The notes below the pieces were generated by a model. That model was not told the origin of the DNA, did not search any database, and saw only the letters and a list, made by a program, of their open reading frames with translations. The position numbers were made by a program, and so were the translations under genes. Source: Cordylochernes scorpioides (Eukaryota > Arthropoda > Arachnida > Pseudoscorpiones > Chernetidae). From it: DNA of 64,000 nt. The DNA lies in NCBI GenBank assembly GCA_030710605.1, contig CP092876.1, forward strand, positions 59,774,252 through 59,838,251. The letters run 5' to 3'. Shown piece after piece: positions 1-10,216 of this stretch. The number at the start of each line of letters is the position of its first letter. Position 1 is the first letter of the stretch.

Positions 1-85
1 AATTCTAATCAGTCTATTTACTTTAGTTTAACCAACTATAATTCAACACATCTACTTTAATTAAACATCTCTTTTAATACTAGAA
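1..85. repeat. Degenerate Tigger-type MITE fragment
   Basis: This AT-rich stretch has the phrasing (tttactttag, ataattcaacac) seen in the TA-flanked Tigger-type MITE at 17518-17702. A matching outer piece (attctgatcccttgggga) lies near 702-722, so one old copy may be split by the foldback element at 81-274. The left end is cut by the window edge. Confidence 0.4.
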
Positions 86-274
86 AATAAGACCTAATCC
101 AAATAATTTAATAGTGTGTGACGTTTCGGCAACAGCATTGTCACCATCATCAAACAAAAGAATAAATGAGAAAAAATATCACAGGAAGTTTTTAAATAGT
201 ACAGTTATCAAGTGTCAAACACATTTTCTTGTATTGTAATCTATAATCCAAATTGTGCTTTATCATAAACATCT
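81..274. mobile_element. Foldback MITE family A, copy 1
   Basis: Family A is the commonest repeat here. A half unit reads outward-in as gataaggtacaatttggatt, then ataagaccaaatccaaat, a short AT stretch, gtgtgacgtttcggtaac, a small loop, and gttaccatcttcagac. Complete copies carry two such halves in inverted orientation. This copy has the inner motif at 118-160 and the outer motif near 240-274. Confidence 0.6.
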
Positions 275-776
275 CCTTAATGGGTGACCACAATATGTCA
301 TGGCCACCAGCAAAGTGAATATTAAGACATCTCCTTATCAAGCAACTATAAGTTACTGATGGCTTGCATCATCTGTTGAACTAATCATTCAATTTTAATT
401 ATTCCAGATTTGGCCAAATACCCTTTTTTTGATTAATCAAGAAAAGCTAACTTGGTATGTGTTTTGAGCTGTTGGCCCTTATCAGCGTGGTGCAATTCTG
501 AAATAATAAAAAAATCACAGATTAGTTGATATTTATTTCAACAGATGGCGTAAGCTATCAGCAACTTTTAGTTGCATGTGATCACGAGATTCCATTTTCA
601 TAATTTATCCACCTGATCTTAGTACAATTTAATTTTGTATTATTTTTTTCTCTAAGTGAATATTGTAAGGAATTGATAATCACCTTAACAGATTTCAACC
701 AAAAATTCTGATCCCTTGGGGACTCTTTATTTCAAAATGAAATTTTACACACAGTATATGTTAGTATTAAAAGAAA
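275..776. other. Unassigned AT-rich DNA with a short repeat (family F)
   Basis: No gene seen. Bases 525-595 hold family F (cagatggcgtaagctatcag, then caacttttagttgcatg), which recurs at 25481-25540 and 26326-26395. A Tigger-like fragment (gatcccttgggg) lies near 711. Confidence 0.5.
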
Positions 777-1027
777 ATGATAAAGCACAATTTGGATTAT
801 AGATTATAATAAAAGAAAATAAGACCTAATCCAAATAATTTATTAGTGTGCGACGTTTCGGCAACAACATTGTCACCATCATCAGACAAAAGATTAAAAA
901 AAAAAGTATATGTTAGTAGTTTTCCTCAGATTTTTGTTTATAATTTATATATTTGCACCCGCGTGTATCACAATGCTGATTATATTTTCTTTTATTATAA
1001 TCTATAATCCAAATTGTACTTTATCAT
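777..1027. mobile_element. Foldback MITE family A, full-length copy
   Basis: The two ends are inverted copies of about 43 bp: gataaagcacaatttggatt at the left and the complementary aatccaaattgtactttatc at the right. The conserved core gacgtttcggcaacaacatt lies at about 852-871. There is no coding capacity. Confidence 0.75.
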
Positions 1028-1141
1028 CCTTTGTACAAGTTATATTGATAGAGCCTCTGTGATAAACATCATTCTTAGATTAATGACCTCACATGATGAC
1101 ACAGAACAATGAGATCATAATACCATTATGTAGTGAATAGC

Positions 1142-1282
1142 TACAAGAAAATAAGACCTAATCCAAATAAATTTATAGTGTGTGACGTTTCAGTAACAGC
1201 ATTGTTGCCACACTATTAATTTATTTGGATCAGGTCTTATTTTCTTGTAGCTATAATCAATAATCCAAATTGTGATTTATCA
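1142..1282. mobile_element. Foldback MITE family A, short palindromic copy
   Basis: Both inverted halves are present (aagaaaataagacctaatcc on the left, ggatcaggtcttattttctt on the right) around a shortened core, followed by the outer motif aatccaaattgtgatttatc. Confidence 0.7.
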
Positions 1283-1289
1283 TTATGTA

Positions 1290-1456
1290 GTGAAATAAAA
1301 ATGAATAAGACTAAATCCAAATAAATAGTATGTTACAATAACAGCATTGTTACCGTCATGATGGTAACAACGCTGTTATAGAAACCTCACACAGTATTTA
1401 TTTATTTGGATTTGGTGTCTTATTATTTCTAATCTATAATTCAAATTATCATTATG
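1290..1456. mobile_element. Foldback MITE family A, palindromic copy
   Basis: Inverted halves meet at gttaccgtcatgatggtaac near 1347-1366. Flanking arms (gactaaatccaaataaat and atttatttggatttggtgtc) pair with each other, and the outer motif follows on the right. Confidence 0.7.
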
Positions 1457-1733
1457 TAGTGTAAATATGCAAATGTGGCTGTTGGATGCCAAACACTTGA
1501 GCTGAGTAACTGCTGTGTTTGCCAGCATTGTTTGCCGGAAATAGACATTTAATCACTATCTGAGTTTGCTACTTCACCTGTTGTGCATATATATATGTAT
1601 TAGTCTAACTCTTGTTGGAAGAGACCAAAGGTAGATGTGACAAGTTAATTTATTTATAAAGACATTTGTTGCGTTTCCCTTAGGTCTCTCCCACCAATGT
1701 TATTCTGTGATTTCTTTTATTGTAATATATATA

Positions 1734-1905
1734 CAGTAGAACCTCCCTGTAAAGGACACCTAATTGCAGAGCCAAAGTGTCCTTTAGGGAGAGATGTCCT
1801 CTTACTGGAGAGTTGCTAAGTAAAAATGATAATTTTACAAATGAAAACTGTCCTTTGTAGAGAGGTGTGCTCTAGTGCAGGTGTCCTCTCATGAAGGTTC
1901 TACTG
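1734..1905. mobile_element. TA-flanked MITE family B, copy 1 (172 bp)
   Basis: The ends are cagtagaacctccctgtaaa and its imperfect inverse (gaaggttctactg), flanked by TA on both sides as in Tc1/mariner/pogo insertions. Internal blocks (gtcctttagggagagatgtc, gtcctttgtagagaggtg) recur in at least six other copies. No ORF is present, so it depended on a transposase made elsewhere. Confidence 0.8.
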
Positions 1906-2244
1906 TAACATTATCCTTTAGAAACAATAATGACAGTTTTATTTTAAACTGCTCATTCTCTTCATTGTATTTTTGTCATTGAAAAGAATACCCTCATGGA
2001 CCAAAATGACATTATGTTAATTATAACTTTGATTAGTAGGCATGAGGATTCTAATACATCATTATTACTATCATTGTCGCTTTGTGTTTCATTTAAAAAT
2101 TTTGTGTTTATTTACAAATTATTTAACTTTAGAATGATAATAAGATCATAATAAATAATATTTATTTCAATTTAAAACGCTATGTCCCCCTAGAGACATT
2201 TGCACTGTCATACATGTATGCCTTTACAATTGTCTATACATATA
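1906..2244. other. Unassigned AT-rich DNA
   Basis: No gene, RNA or recognisable repeat is seen in these 339 bases. Confidence 0.5.
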
Positions 2245-2368
2245 CAGTCAAACCTCTTTAATTCAACACCCCAAGGGATCTCTCAGAGCTTTCGGTTGAA
2301 TTAAAGGAAGTGTTGAATTAAGGTTAGATGATTAGCTAATCATCTAACTAGCTAAAATAATATATATA

Positions 2369-3131
2369 CGAGGGGCATCCAATAAATAAGTGTCCCTATT
2401 TTGTAACAAATAAACAACTTTATTTACAATTATGCAGTTATTTTATTTTCATTATACAACTCATAGACTACTTCTCTACATAATCACCATTTCTGTCCAA
2501 ACATTTTTGGTACCGTTGTAGCGATTTTTTGATACCACTGTTGTACCAAGCCGTGTCCTGTCTTCATAGCCAGTGGTTCGCCTCCGCCTGTTTTCAATTC
2601 AAATTCAAAACATCTGACATGATTGTTCCAATCGAAGAGCATCCAATTTCGATTCCAGGAGGCAGTCGAATCATTATTTCGTCAATGGTGACGCGGCGAT
2701 TTGCTTCCACCACATTCCGAACAGCAGCCACGGCTGCATTGTCCGTAGCAGTAACGGGCCTGTCGCTTCGCTCGTCATCATGCACGTTTTGCCGTCCTTC
2801 CAAGAACCATGAACGCCATCGGCGAACCATTTGGATGCTCATACATCCTTCACCATACACTGACACTAAATTGCGATGAATATTGACCGCAGTTTCATTT
2901 TTCGCTGTGAAAAAACGAATTACAGAACGGAGTTCGCAAGTGGACACGTTCACCAGTGGTAGCTCCATGGAAACTGAAGCGCTACGGACTTGCGCGTACG
3001 AGTAGAGTGATTTTGAAAGGTCACCAGCTTCCAACGCATCCTAGTGACCATTTCTTACCTACTAACTAATTTTTACAACGTTTCGTTCGCCGAAAAAAAA
3101 ATAGGGAAACTTATTTATTGGATGCCCCTCA
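2369..3131 (-). mobile_element. Internally deleted mariner element nested in Tigger
   Basis: The ends are inverted repeats sharing the core gaggggcatccaataaata, flanked by TA (2367-2368 and 3132-3133). At 763 bp it is well short of the roughly 1.3 kb of a complete mariner. Only the N-terminal, DNA-binding part of the transposase remains. Confidence 0.88.
2594..3034 (-). pseudogene. Truncated mariner transposase, HTH region only
   Basis: The frame encodes 146 residues. Residues about 34-90 match the N-terminal helix-turn-helix of Mos1-like mariner transposases (RSVIRFFTAKNE, then YGEGCMSIQMVRRWRSWF and the DDERSDRP linker). In the family this domain binds the terminal inverted repeat. The catalytic DD34D domain is missing, so the product could at most bind DNA. 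The reading frame then runs into unrelated residues, consistent with an internal deletion. The start at 3034 is assumed from the first methionine near the right terminal repeat. Confidence 0.75.
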
Positions 3132-3356
3132 TATTTTTTATAAATAGCTTTGTAATATAAATTAATGATATTAATTGAAACCATTGTGTGTGTACTTTTT
3201 TATATTTATTTTTTTTTATTTTCATGATTAACTTTTAGTATGTGGGACAAAATGGCAATAATACATATTTTCGAAACAAATAATATTTTATTCCAATTGT
3301 GTGAATAATAGTTTGAAGAAAATAAATATGGAAAATAAAAATAAAATTAAAAAATA

Positions 3357-4919
3357 TTATTTGAAAAGAATCAAGATTAAAAAATATATATTTTTTATAG
3401 ATGTCTGTTTTTTCTCTGAAATCTTATTCAGGATGTATTCCAGATAGTCTATTTTTAAAAGACATGCATGCCTTTCTTCCTCAGAAATGTCTTTTAAATA
3501 ACAAAGAGTTTTTATTGTATTAAAGGCATCCACTGCTGCTGCAGGTGTTATTGATGTTTTGTTTAAATCTTTTTCTGTTGGCTCTACCTCTTCATCTTCT
3601 TCTTTTCCCATTACCTCCTTTACAATTTCTTCAATGGGCTGTTCCCCAGCAACTTGCACATCTTTATCAACTTCCAAGAAGTCAATATAGTTGACATCAA
3701 TGGCTTGATGTTTTTTTAATGCCTCAAAACATCTGTTCATTTCTTCTTCAACAACTTCTTCCATTGCTTCATCCATCACAAATCCTGAATGAGAAAAACA
3801 ATTTTTTATTGTGGAAGAACTAACCCCAACCCATGCAGCCTCTAGCCAGCTAATTGCAAAGAGTAAATGTACTTGAGCATTTTTTTTTTCTTCCATGCAA
3901 GTGAGAAGATACGTTATTATTCGTTTCCTATATTGGTCTTTTAGGGCTTTAATGATACCCATATCACAGGGTTGTAATGCACTTGTAGTTAGGGCGGGCA
4001 AAAATCTTATTTCAATGTTCTGTAACCCTTCAGGTATTTGGTGGGCTGGGCAATTATCTAAAATTAATAAAAATTTTCTTTCTCTTCTTTTGAATATTTG
4101 GTCCAATTTTTTCAGCCAATCCGTAAAAAATGCCCCAGTCATCCAGGCTTTTTTATTAAAATGATAATTTAAGGGAATATTCATGCCATGGAAGCATCGT
4201 GGTCTTCTATATTTCCCAATATAAAGTGAAGGCAGTTTTTCACTTCCATCCATATTACAGCATACCAACACTGTAATTCTCTCTTTAGACTTTTTACCCC
4301 CTTCACATTTCTCACCTCTGATAGTCATTGTTTGATTAGGCAAAAGTTTATAAAATAACCCTGTTTCATCAGCATTGAAAATGTCCTGTGGGCTGTATTT
4401 AGCTAAAAGTGAAGGAATAATCCCACCTTTCCAAGTGGCTACACTATTGGCATCCACACTTCCAGCTTCTCCATGAAGTCGTTTAAAAGCAATATTCCTT
4501 CTGGCCTTAAACTTTTCTAGCCAGCCATTGCTAGCTTCAAAATTATCTTGACCCATTTTCAAGGCCAAGAGTATAGCCTTTTCTTTCAAGATATTGCCAT
4601 TTATGGCAAGTTTCATGGCATTTGCCTGCCTTATCCACCTAAACAGGGCTTCTTCAATCTCTGGGAATTCCCCGTCACGATCATGTTTCAAGGTAGAGCT
4701 AAAATTAGATTTTAAAAGGGCAGATTTTATGGCGAATTTATTTTTAAAAATTGTGCTAATGGTGGACCGTGGAATATTTCTCTCTCTGGAAACTTGACTA
4801 TGTGATTTTCCTTGTTCTATTTCTTCTATAATTTTCATTTTTTCCACATAAGTGAGCTGGTGATACTGACTACGTTTCCAATTTTTTTTTGGCAGAACCT
4901 GACATCTTGCCCCACTCAT
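3357..4919 (-). CDS. Tigger/pogo-family transposase, full-length ORF
   Basis: The predicted protein has 520 residues, with no stop or frameshift. Residues about 22-65 form a psq/CENP-B-type helix-turn-helix (KMKIIEEIEQGKSHSQVSRE), and residues 75-150 a second CENP-B-like DNA-binding domain. The DDE_1 core follows, with acidic residues at D184 (FNADETGLF), D288 (LLILDNCPAH) and D319 (ALQPCDMG), a DD30D spacing typical of pogo-like enzymes. The C-terminal third is acidic. In the family the enzyme binds terminal repeats and catalyses cut-and-paste transposition into TA. It lies between matching terminal repeats at 2245 and 5443. All three catalytic residues survive, so activity is possible but untested. 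Confidence 0.93.
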   Translation of the reverse strand: MSGARCQVLPKKNWKRSQYHQLTYVEKMKIIEEIEQGKSHSQVSRERNIPRSTISTIFKNKFAIKSALLKSNFSSTLKHDRDGEFPEIEEALFRWIRQANAMKLAINGNILKEKAILLALKMGQDNFEASNGWLEKFKARRNIAFKRLHGEAGSVDANSVATWKGGIIPSLLAKYSPQDIFNADETGLFYKLLPNQTMTIRGEKCEGGKKSKERITVLVCCNMDGSEKLPSLYIGKYRRPRCFHGMNIPLNYHFNKKAWMTGAFFTDWLKKLDQIFKRRERKFLLILDNCPAHQIPEGLQNIEIRFLPALTTSALQPCDMGIIKALKDQYRKRIITYLLTCMEEKKNAQVHLLFAISWLEAAWVGVSSSTIKNCFSHSGFVMDEAMEEVVEEEMNRCFEALKKHQAIDVNYIDFLEVDKDVQVAGEQPIEEIVKEVMGKEEDEEVEPTEKDLNKTSITPAAAVDAFNTIKTLCYLKDISEEERHACLLKIDYLEYILNKISEKKQTSIKNIYFLILILFK

Positions 4920-5453
4920 TTATTCAAATTAACACAGAATATTGAATTAAAATGTTATCATAATCATTGTTGGATCATTTTATAAAGATTTATTTATTTA
5001 AAAAGAAATTATTTATAAATTTAAAAATAGCTAAAATATTTCAATGTTAAAAATAAAAAAATAAAAATTATTATTAGTTAGCGCATGATTCCAAAATTCC
5101 CGCGTAAAAAAAACAACAATAACATCCGCGAAATTGCGCAACGGCACTGCAAAGTGAGACTTAAACTAACCAGAAACCAAAAGTGCGCAGGCGCGATCCT
5201 ATTGGCGCCCGCCGATGCCGATCGTCGCCGCCGTAATACCGTTTAGCGGTAAAGTTGCATGTAAAATAACATTCAACTGTCGAAATTCGAATTTTAAAAT
5301 GGTCGAACTATCGGAACTGTCGTATTATCTATACTGTCGAATTACGTTTGTTATTTGATAGGCCGGAGGTCGGGACATCGGAACATGGTCGAATTATCGC
5401 CGAGTGTCGAATTGGGGTGTGTCGAATTAACGAGGTTATACTGTATATATATC

Positions 5454-6019
5454 TCTATATATATATAAGTCAATGTCTGTATGTCTGTTTCGCGATAAAC
5501 TCAAAAACTACTGAACCAATTGGTACCAAATTTTGCATGTCGCTTTTTATAAACCTGAGGAAAATTTTAGGCTGCATTTTGATTAGTATTTTTGGCTATT
5601 TCTTTTTTTCGTTTGAAGAACTTTTTTTTGCGCGGACTAATCCGGAATGGAATGAATACCTAAATATGGCCATTTTTTTTAAGCATCGGTGGTTCAGTGG
5701 TAGAATGCTCGCCTGCTACGTGGGCGGCCCGGGTTCGATTCCCGGCCGATGCATTTTTTTTTTAACAATTTTTAAAACTTATTTATATTATATATAATAT
5801 AAATATATATTATTATATCAACTATATTAATTAAATCAAATACCTAAACACTAATATAATACAATTTTTGCCATCACACACACTTTTTTCCTGTAGTTTA
5901 TGTGTTACTTCTGTATTGCTATTCTATGGCACTTCTAATATTTATTATTGATATACTTTTAGTATGAAGGAAATTGCACCCAAGGGATTTCTCGGGCGAA
6001 GCCGGGTCATTCGCCTAGT
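5454..6019 (+). mobile_element. Helentron-like non-autonomous element with a tRNA-like insert
   Basis: The left end has the pattern of this class (tatatataagtcaatgtctg), and the right end is a GC hairpin plus CTAGT (gggcgaagccgggtcattcg then cctagt at 6014-6019). There are no terminal inverted repeats and no coding capacity. A 71-bp glycine-type tRNA sequence lies inside at 5683-5753. Similar ends occur at 11347, 18393-19120, 37596, 47789 and 54205. Confidence 0.7.
5683..5753 (+). tRNA. tRNA-Gly-like sequence with GCT anticodon
   Basis: The 71 bases fold as a complete cloverleaf: a 7-bp acceptor stem (GCATCGG with CCGATGC), an A box (TGGTTCAGTGGTAG), a B box (GGTTCGATTCC), discriminator A, then a T-run that could end Pol III transcription. 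The body is that of tRNA-Gly(GCC), but anticodon position 36 reads T, giving GCT, which would read serine AGC/AGT codons. A second change in the anticodon stem leaves a G-T pair. It sits inside a mobile element, so it is probably a hitch-hiking copy rather than a housekeeping gene. Confidence 0.75.
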
Positions 6020-6063
6020 ATACAATAATTGTAGGTCGTGAAGAATAGTCATATGATATTAAC

Positions 6064-6097
6064 AAGGAGAAAGAGAGAGAGAGAGAGAAAAAGAGAA
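6064..6097. repeat. GA-rich microsatellite
   Basis: A run of (GA)n with A interruptions. It has no coding relevance. Confidence 0.8.
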
Positions 6098-6849
6098 CTT
6101 TGTACAAAAGAAATGAATGTCTGGCAATATATCTACAATCAACATAATAAATAAGCAGTTTCTTAAATAATATTTGCTAAAGCATTATTCATATTGTCGC
6201 GTATATGAGCCTTCAAAACACCTACAACCTCCACCAATAGATGGCGCTTTAGCCTATTTCTGGTCTGGAAATAATGTGGGAATTGCCGACTGCTGTGGTC
6301 CTGTTTCCTGGGGCAAATGTTTCTAAATACATGTTTATATTGGCCCTAGGAGGTAACATGATGTAAATACCTGCTAATTGTTATTCTAGTTATATGTAAT
6401 GTGTAGTAGAAATGACAATAAAAGAGGAGGAGTGTTAGAAGTCTTGTTGCCGGTTGTTGTTATAACTCTCTCACCAACACCACAGTAGCTACTCTTTTGG
6501 TAAGTCTCTTGTGTCCCCCCACCAGTGGTAAGGCCGAGAGATACTGCCAGAGGAAAGGAGATCCACTTGAGTGGTGGTTCTTGAATGTCTTTGGGTGGAC
6601 TGCAGGATACAGCTGCAGAGGAGAGCAACGGAGCTTGGGTTAGGTGAACCACGGTGGAAGAAGCGGCGTAGTCGCGAAAGAACCAGAGGGATAGAGCGCA
6701 ACAATATTGAATTTCATTCAATCCTGGAGAATTCGACCATTGGTGTGTACATTCAGCTAGGAATACACAATTTAATCAAATGGGTCATGGTTATTTACAA
6801 TTATAAAGAACAATTTTTGATTATGAGAAAAATTACTATAAGAGACAAT
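6098..6849. other. Unassigned; possible LTR-like segment at 6195-6486
   Basis: No gene is recognised. Bases 6195-6486 begin TGTCGCG and end CACCACA and contain aataaaag, so they could be a solo LTR. No partner LTR or convincing primer-binding site is seen. The overlapping short ORFs at 6386-6885 resemble nothing I know. Confidence 0.25.
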
Positions 6850-8297
6850 TTAACCCTATGGATGCCAAAGGTGAATAACCCTTAGGTGCCAAGGCTTGCT
6901 AAGCCTAACTTACTTCATGGGGAATGTATCGATTAAAATTTAAAAAAATAATATTTTTACAAATAGAAAACTTTAATCAATTTTTTATTAATTAAAATAT
7001 ACCTTTAAAAATAATATTAACTTATTTTTATTATGAATATACATGCTAATAAGGAATGAAAAATTATTAAGCTAAAGCATACATACAAAATTATTAACAA
7101 AAAATGAACATTAAAAAAAAATTAATAAAAAAAAATCTATGAACATATTTACATTTCTTTATGCTCATTCCAGCAGCCAGGACATACACCTTTATCACAG
7201 GAAATGCATTGGTATCTGGTACGCTTCTTTCTCCCTAATTTTGGGGTGCAAACAACGCATTGTCTTTCTTTCTTTTCAGGAAGCCTCTTCAGACTATGTG
7301 TAGATGACATGGGTCTTTTGATGTACTTTATTTCTTTTCTTTTGGCATAATCTTTGGTGAGTTCTGTTATCAAAACTTTCTGAAAGTCATATCTATCCAG
7401 AGGCTTGTCAGTATTTTGCCTATAAATGATATAAGCATTCAAAAGAGTCCGATGAATCATGCTTATAAAGACTTTTCTCCACCACTTGAGAGATTTTCTT
7501 TCATCTTGATACATGTTCATCATTTGATCACATAAATCTACGCCTCCCTTTCCAGAATTGTAGTGTTTTACTATTTCTGGCAAATTCTTTTCCTTGCCTG
7601 ACGAGGTTTTTTCAAGTTGTGTACTAGCCCCAGCATATGTTGAAAGCAAGAGGACAGGTGAAGTTTGAGACTTCTTTTCACGCCAACTGAGGAGCAATAC
7701 AGGCTCCTTGTATCTGTAGATCCTCTCTCCAACTCCAATTCTTTTGACTTTGATTCCTTCTGGTAAATATTTACGGTTTCTTCTCAGTGTACCTGTAAGA
7801 TGGGTGTGTCTCTTGTATAAATCATTTGCCATTTCTACAGAAGTGTAAAAATTATCGCATATCAGGTGATATCCTTTGAATCCACGGTGATGTAAAGGAG
7901 CTAGAAACTATTTTTGATTCGTCATCGCTACTAATATCATCCTCTGAGCCAGAAATATCTTCTTCAAGATCATAACTAATGGTAGATTCGTCAGAAAAAT
8001 ACTCACAAGGGTCATGGGAGCTTGTAGATGGAAGCGCAGATTCCATCTTAGCGAGCGAACATGCAAGCCAAAACTGAAACTGAAAGTAAAAATATAAAAA
8101 CAACTAAGAGATAAACAAACGGCGGTGAAAAATGATCATCAAAGAGTCCTATTTCATCTATGACTAACGCAATGGCCGGCAACCTTCTAAAAATAAACAG
8201 GAGGGGGATGAGAGGGAGGGACGATTATATCGTACCGTGGCAATTTTGAAAAATTTCTAGGGACGATTATATCGTCCCGTGGCACCCTTAGGGTTAA
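6850..8297 (-). mobile_element. piggyBac element, internally deleted
   Basis: TTAA lies at both ends (6850-6853 and 8294-8297). Inside these are inverted repeats ccctatggatgcca and, on the other strand, ccctaagggtgcca. Subterminal copies of gggacgattatatcgt lie near 8219 and 8260. TTAA duplication and CCC-type ends are diagnostic of piggyBac. The element is about 1.45 kb, short for the family, because the middle of the transposase is gone. Confidence 0.88.
7149..8046 (-). pseudogene. piggyBac transposase, internal deletion derivative
   Basis: The N-terminal piece begins at about 8046 (MESALPSTSS) and is acidic (DLEEDISGSEDDISSDDE), as in piggyBac transposases. It then joins out of frame to the C-terminal half. 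That half carries a DDE_Tnp_1_7 signature (ICDNFYTS around 7855; YNSGKGGVDLCDQM near 7530-7570) and a C-terminal cysteine-rich zinc-binding domain (CVVC, YQCISC, CPGCW). The stretch that should hold the first catalytic aspartate is deleted, so no active transposase can be made. Family members cut and paste at TTAA. Confidence 0.85.
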
Positions 8298-8607
8298 AGA
8301 AGCCTTTTTCATTCAAAAGAAATGTGCTACAATTAACAGAATGGAAGAAGGAGGAAATATCAATGATCTTTACAGATATGCTTTTAATTATTTCTAAAAA
8401 AAGTGTGTTTTTCCACTTCTAATTCTAAGAATAATATTTTAGGGTTCTTAGAAATCTATCTTCTTCTTATCTGCTATCTTGTTTACACACTTGATAACAG
8501 TAACTATTTAAAACCTGCTGTGGAATAATTTCTCTTTCTAGTCATTAATCTCACACTTTGGTTAGAAGCCTGTAAAACCATATTCTTTCTCTATAATTTC
8601 TCATTCA
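8298..8607. other. Unassigned AT-rich DNA
   Basis: No gene or recognisable repeat is seen. Confidence 0.5.
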
Positions 8608-8880
8608 GCACTTTTGTCTGAAGATGGTAACAACGCTGTTCACACTATTTATTTATTTGGATTTGGTTGTTGTTGTTGTCGTGCCCAACTAAGAGCCTCA
8701 GATGTCTCCCTGCATCTCTATCACAGCAGCAGCAATGTCCACTATCTCTTCATTGGAAAATAGGTGCCGTTACCACGTTAGTCACCTTGGACCAGAATTT
8801 GGTCAAATATTCCAAGGGTTCAGGGGTGACTGGTTTGGTTGGACTTCTCTCCCCCCCCTTTGGATTTGGTCTTATTACTT
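8608..8880. mobile_element. Family A foldback half split by a LINE 3' end
   Basis: The family A motif (ctgaagatggtaacaacgct, then atttatttggatttggt) stops at 8668 and resumes at 8862 with the same nine bases ggatttggt. Between lie about 193 bp that, read on the minus strand, end in (AAC)n like the 3' tails of other LINEs in the window. The duplicated ggatttggt is therefore a plausible target-site duplication. Confidence 0.55.
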
Positions 8881-9526
8881 TTTGATCCAATTTTTAAAAT
8901 ATTCTAAAAATTGAATTATTATGATGAATGAGCAAGTATAACCTTGTTCATTTGACACCCTATAATTCAACACTTGTGATAATTCGGCTGTGTTTTCATG
9001 TCCCAACCTCCAGCCTATCAAATAACAAACATTAATTTGACCTAATGATAATTGTCACTATTGATAATTCGACCAATTTTTAAAATCAAATTTTGACATT
9101 AGATAATTCTTGTTAAAATACAAATTCTTTAGTATACAATACTCAATAAAAATATAATACTTTGACGTGCAGGACACAGCGACCATTGTTAGTGACCAAT
9201 CTTTTAAAAGCCCATTAATGACTTCTTGTCTAAATTCTTTTCAACTAAAAAAAAATGAAGGAAAATGTTACGAGTCTTTCACAAGCCAACCCAGCCAACA
9301 AAGATCAAATGTCCTACGTTGAGTGGGCAGAAATGAGTCAGCAGTGTCAGATTCTAATGGAGCAATTAGCTTAGACTGCTGTACTGAAAGGATTTAATTT
9401 TTATAGTACGTGGACTCTTCCCGCACCCACAGACTAAATCTTCGAAGCTACTAACCTAGCCTTCTGCCCCCAAAATGTTAATTTAACCTAACTATTCCTC
9501 TAGCAATTAAAAGATTTTTTGCACAA

Positions 9527-9868
9527 TTGAGACTCCTATGGACGATCTTCCCAGAAAATCGTTCAAAGCGCTGGAAGATTGATTTGACTCTAACTTGCGA
9601 TCTGTGTAAAAACAGAATCCAAGACGAAATTATACATATAATATTTGGATGCTCTTGCTTAGAGAAACAGGGGAAAGAAATTTTGGGTGACTTACCCTGG
9701 TCTCAACCTGACTGCCAACAAATTTGCAGCTGGATGAACACACTGATGGTTGATCAGGGTCTCTCCCTCGGTTTATATAGATTCTACAAGGCCGCAGTCA
9801 ATGTCCGTTGGAGAATAATGGATTCGCCGAATGTCGTGGTTTGCTTGGAGGAAGAAAGCGAAGATTGA
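9527..9868 (+). pseudogene. LINE ORF2 C-terminal fragment
   Basis: The 113-codon frame contains a zinc-finger-like motif, CDLCKNRIQDEIIHIIFGC (C-X2-C, later H and C), common at the C-terminus of Jockey/R1/I-type LINE ORF2 proteins. A likely 3' tail resumes after the SINE (gggctggatgccccaataaa near 10511-10545), similar in wording to the tail of the LINE at 45515-46715. It is 5'-truncated and non-functional. LINE clade is uncertain. Confidence 0.5.
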
Positions 9869-9906
9869 ATGCGGCTGATTCCACACTAGCCCTCTCAAAG
9901 ATATCC

Positions 9907-10216
9907 TTTTTTTTTTTTGCTTATCCCTAGTACACGTGGTACAGGCCATGATAATCATGGTGGGTAGTTAGCGACTGCTTTTTACTGTAAGCGCACCACA
10001 TGTCTACACATGTGAAAAGCAGTTCGACTTTGCACTTACAAATGCCAGAGCCCCGTTTGGTTACTTGCACTCGCTGGTGGGGTTGGACTTTTGCAAGAAT
10101 CGGGGGCCATTGGAGCATTTTTTTTTTTTAAACAGAAAAAAGTGTCCAATGCGGGAATCGAACCCGGGTCCTACTGGTCGAAAACCAAACGGTTTAACCA
10201 GCCTTCCACCGACCCC
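9907..10216 (-). mobile_element. tRNA-derived SINE, copy 1
   Basis: On the minus strand a tRNA-like head (A-box region ggtggaaggctggttaaacc, B box ggttcgattcc) lies at the high-coordinate end. A body follows (cttgcaaaagtccaacccca; gtgcgcttacagtaaaaagc), ending in ctagggataagc plus poly(A), seen on the + strand as the T run at 9907. The direct repeat caaagatatcct at 9896 and 10292 may mark the target duplication. At least eight copies of this family lie in the window. Confidence 0.8.

Larger units (their letters stand above)
2245..5443 (-). mobile_element. Tigger (pogo-like Tc1/mariner) DNA transposon, complete
   Basis: Terminal inverted repeats are cagtcaaacctctttaattc at the left and the complement of gaattaacgaggttatactg at the right, with a TA duplication outside each (2243-2244, 5444-5445). 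The element carries a 520-codon transposase on the minus strand. A 763-bp deleted mariner sits in the non-coding part between the transposase stop codon and the left terminal repeat, so coding capacity is unaffected. Related copies lie at 8933-10602 and 20680-23042. Confidence 0.92.

Noticed and set aside
3895..4797. Small + strand ORFs inside the Tigger element
   Set aside because: Antisense shadows of the transposase.
5348..5797. 149-codon ORF on the + strand
   Set aside because: It runs through the Tigger terminal repeat, the Helentron-like element and the tRNA-like sequence.
6195..6486. Solo LTR of a retrotransposon
   Set aside because: TG...CA ends and an AATAAA-like signal are weak evidence; no target duplication, partner LTR or primer site was found.
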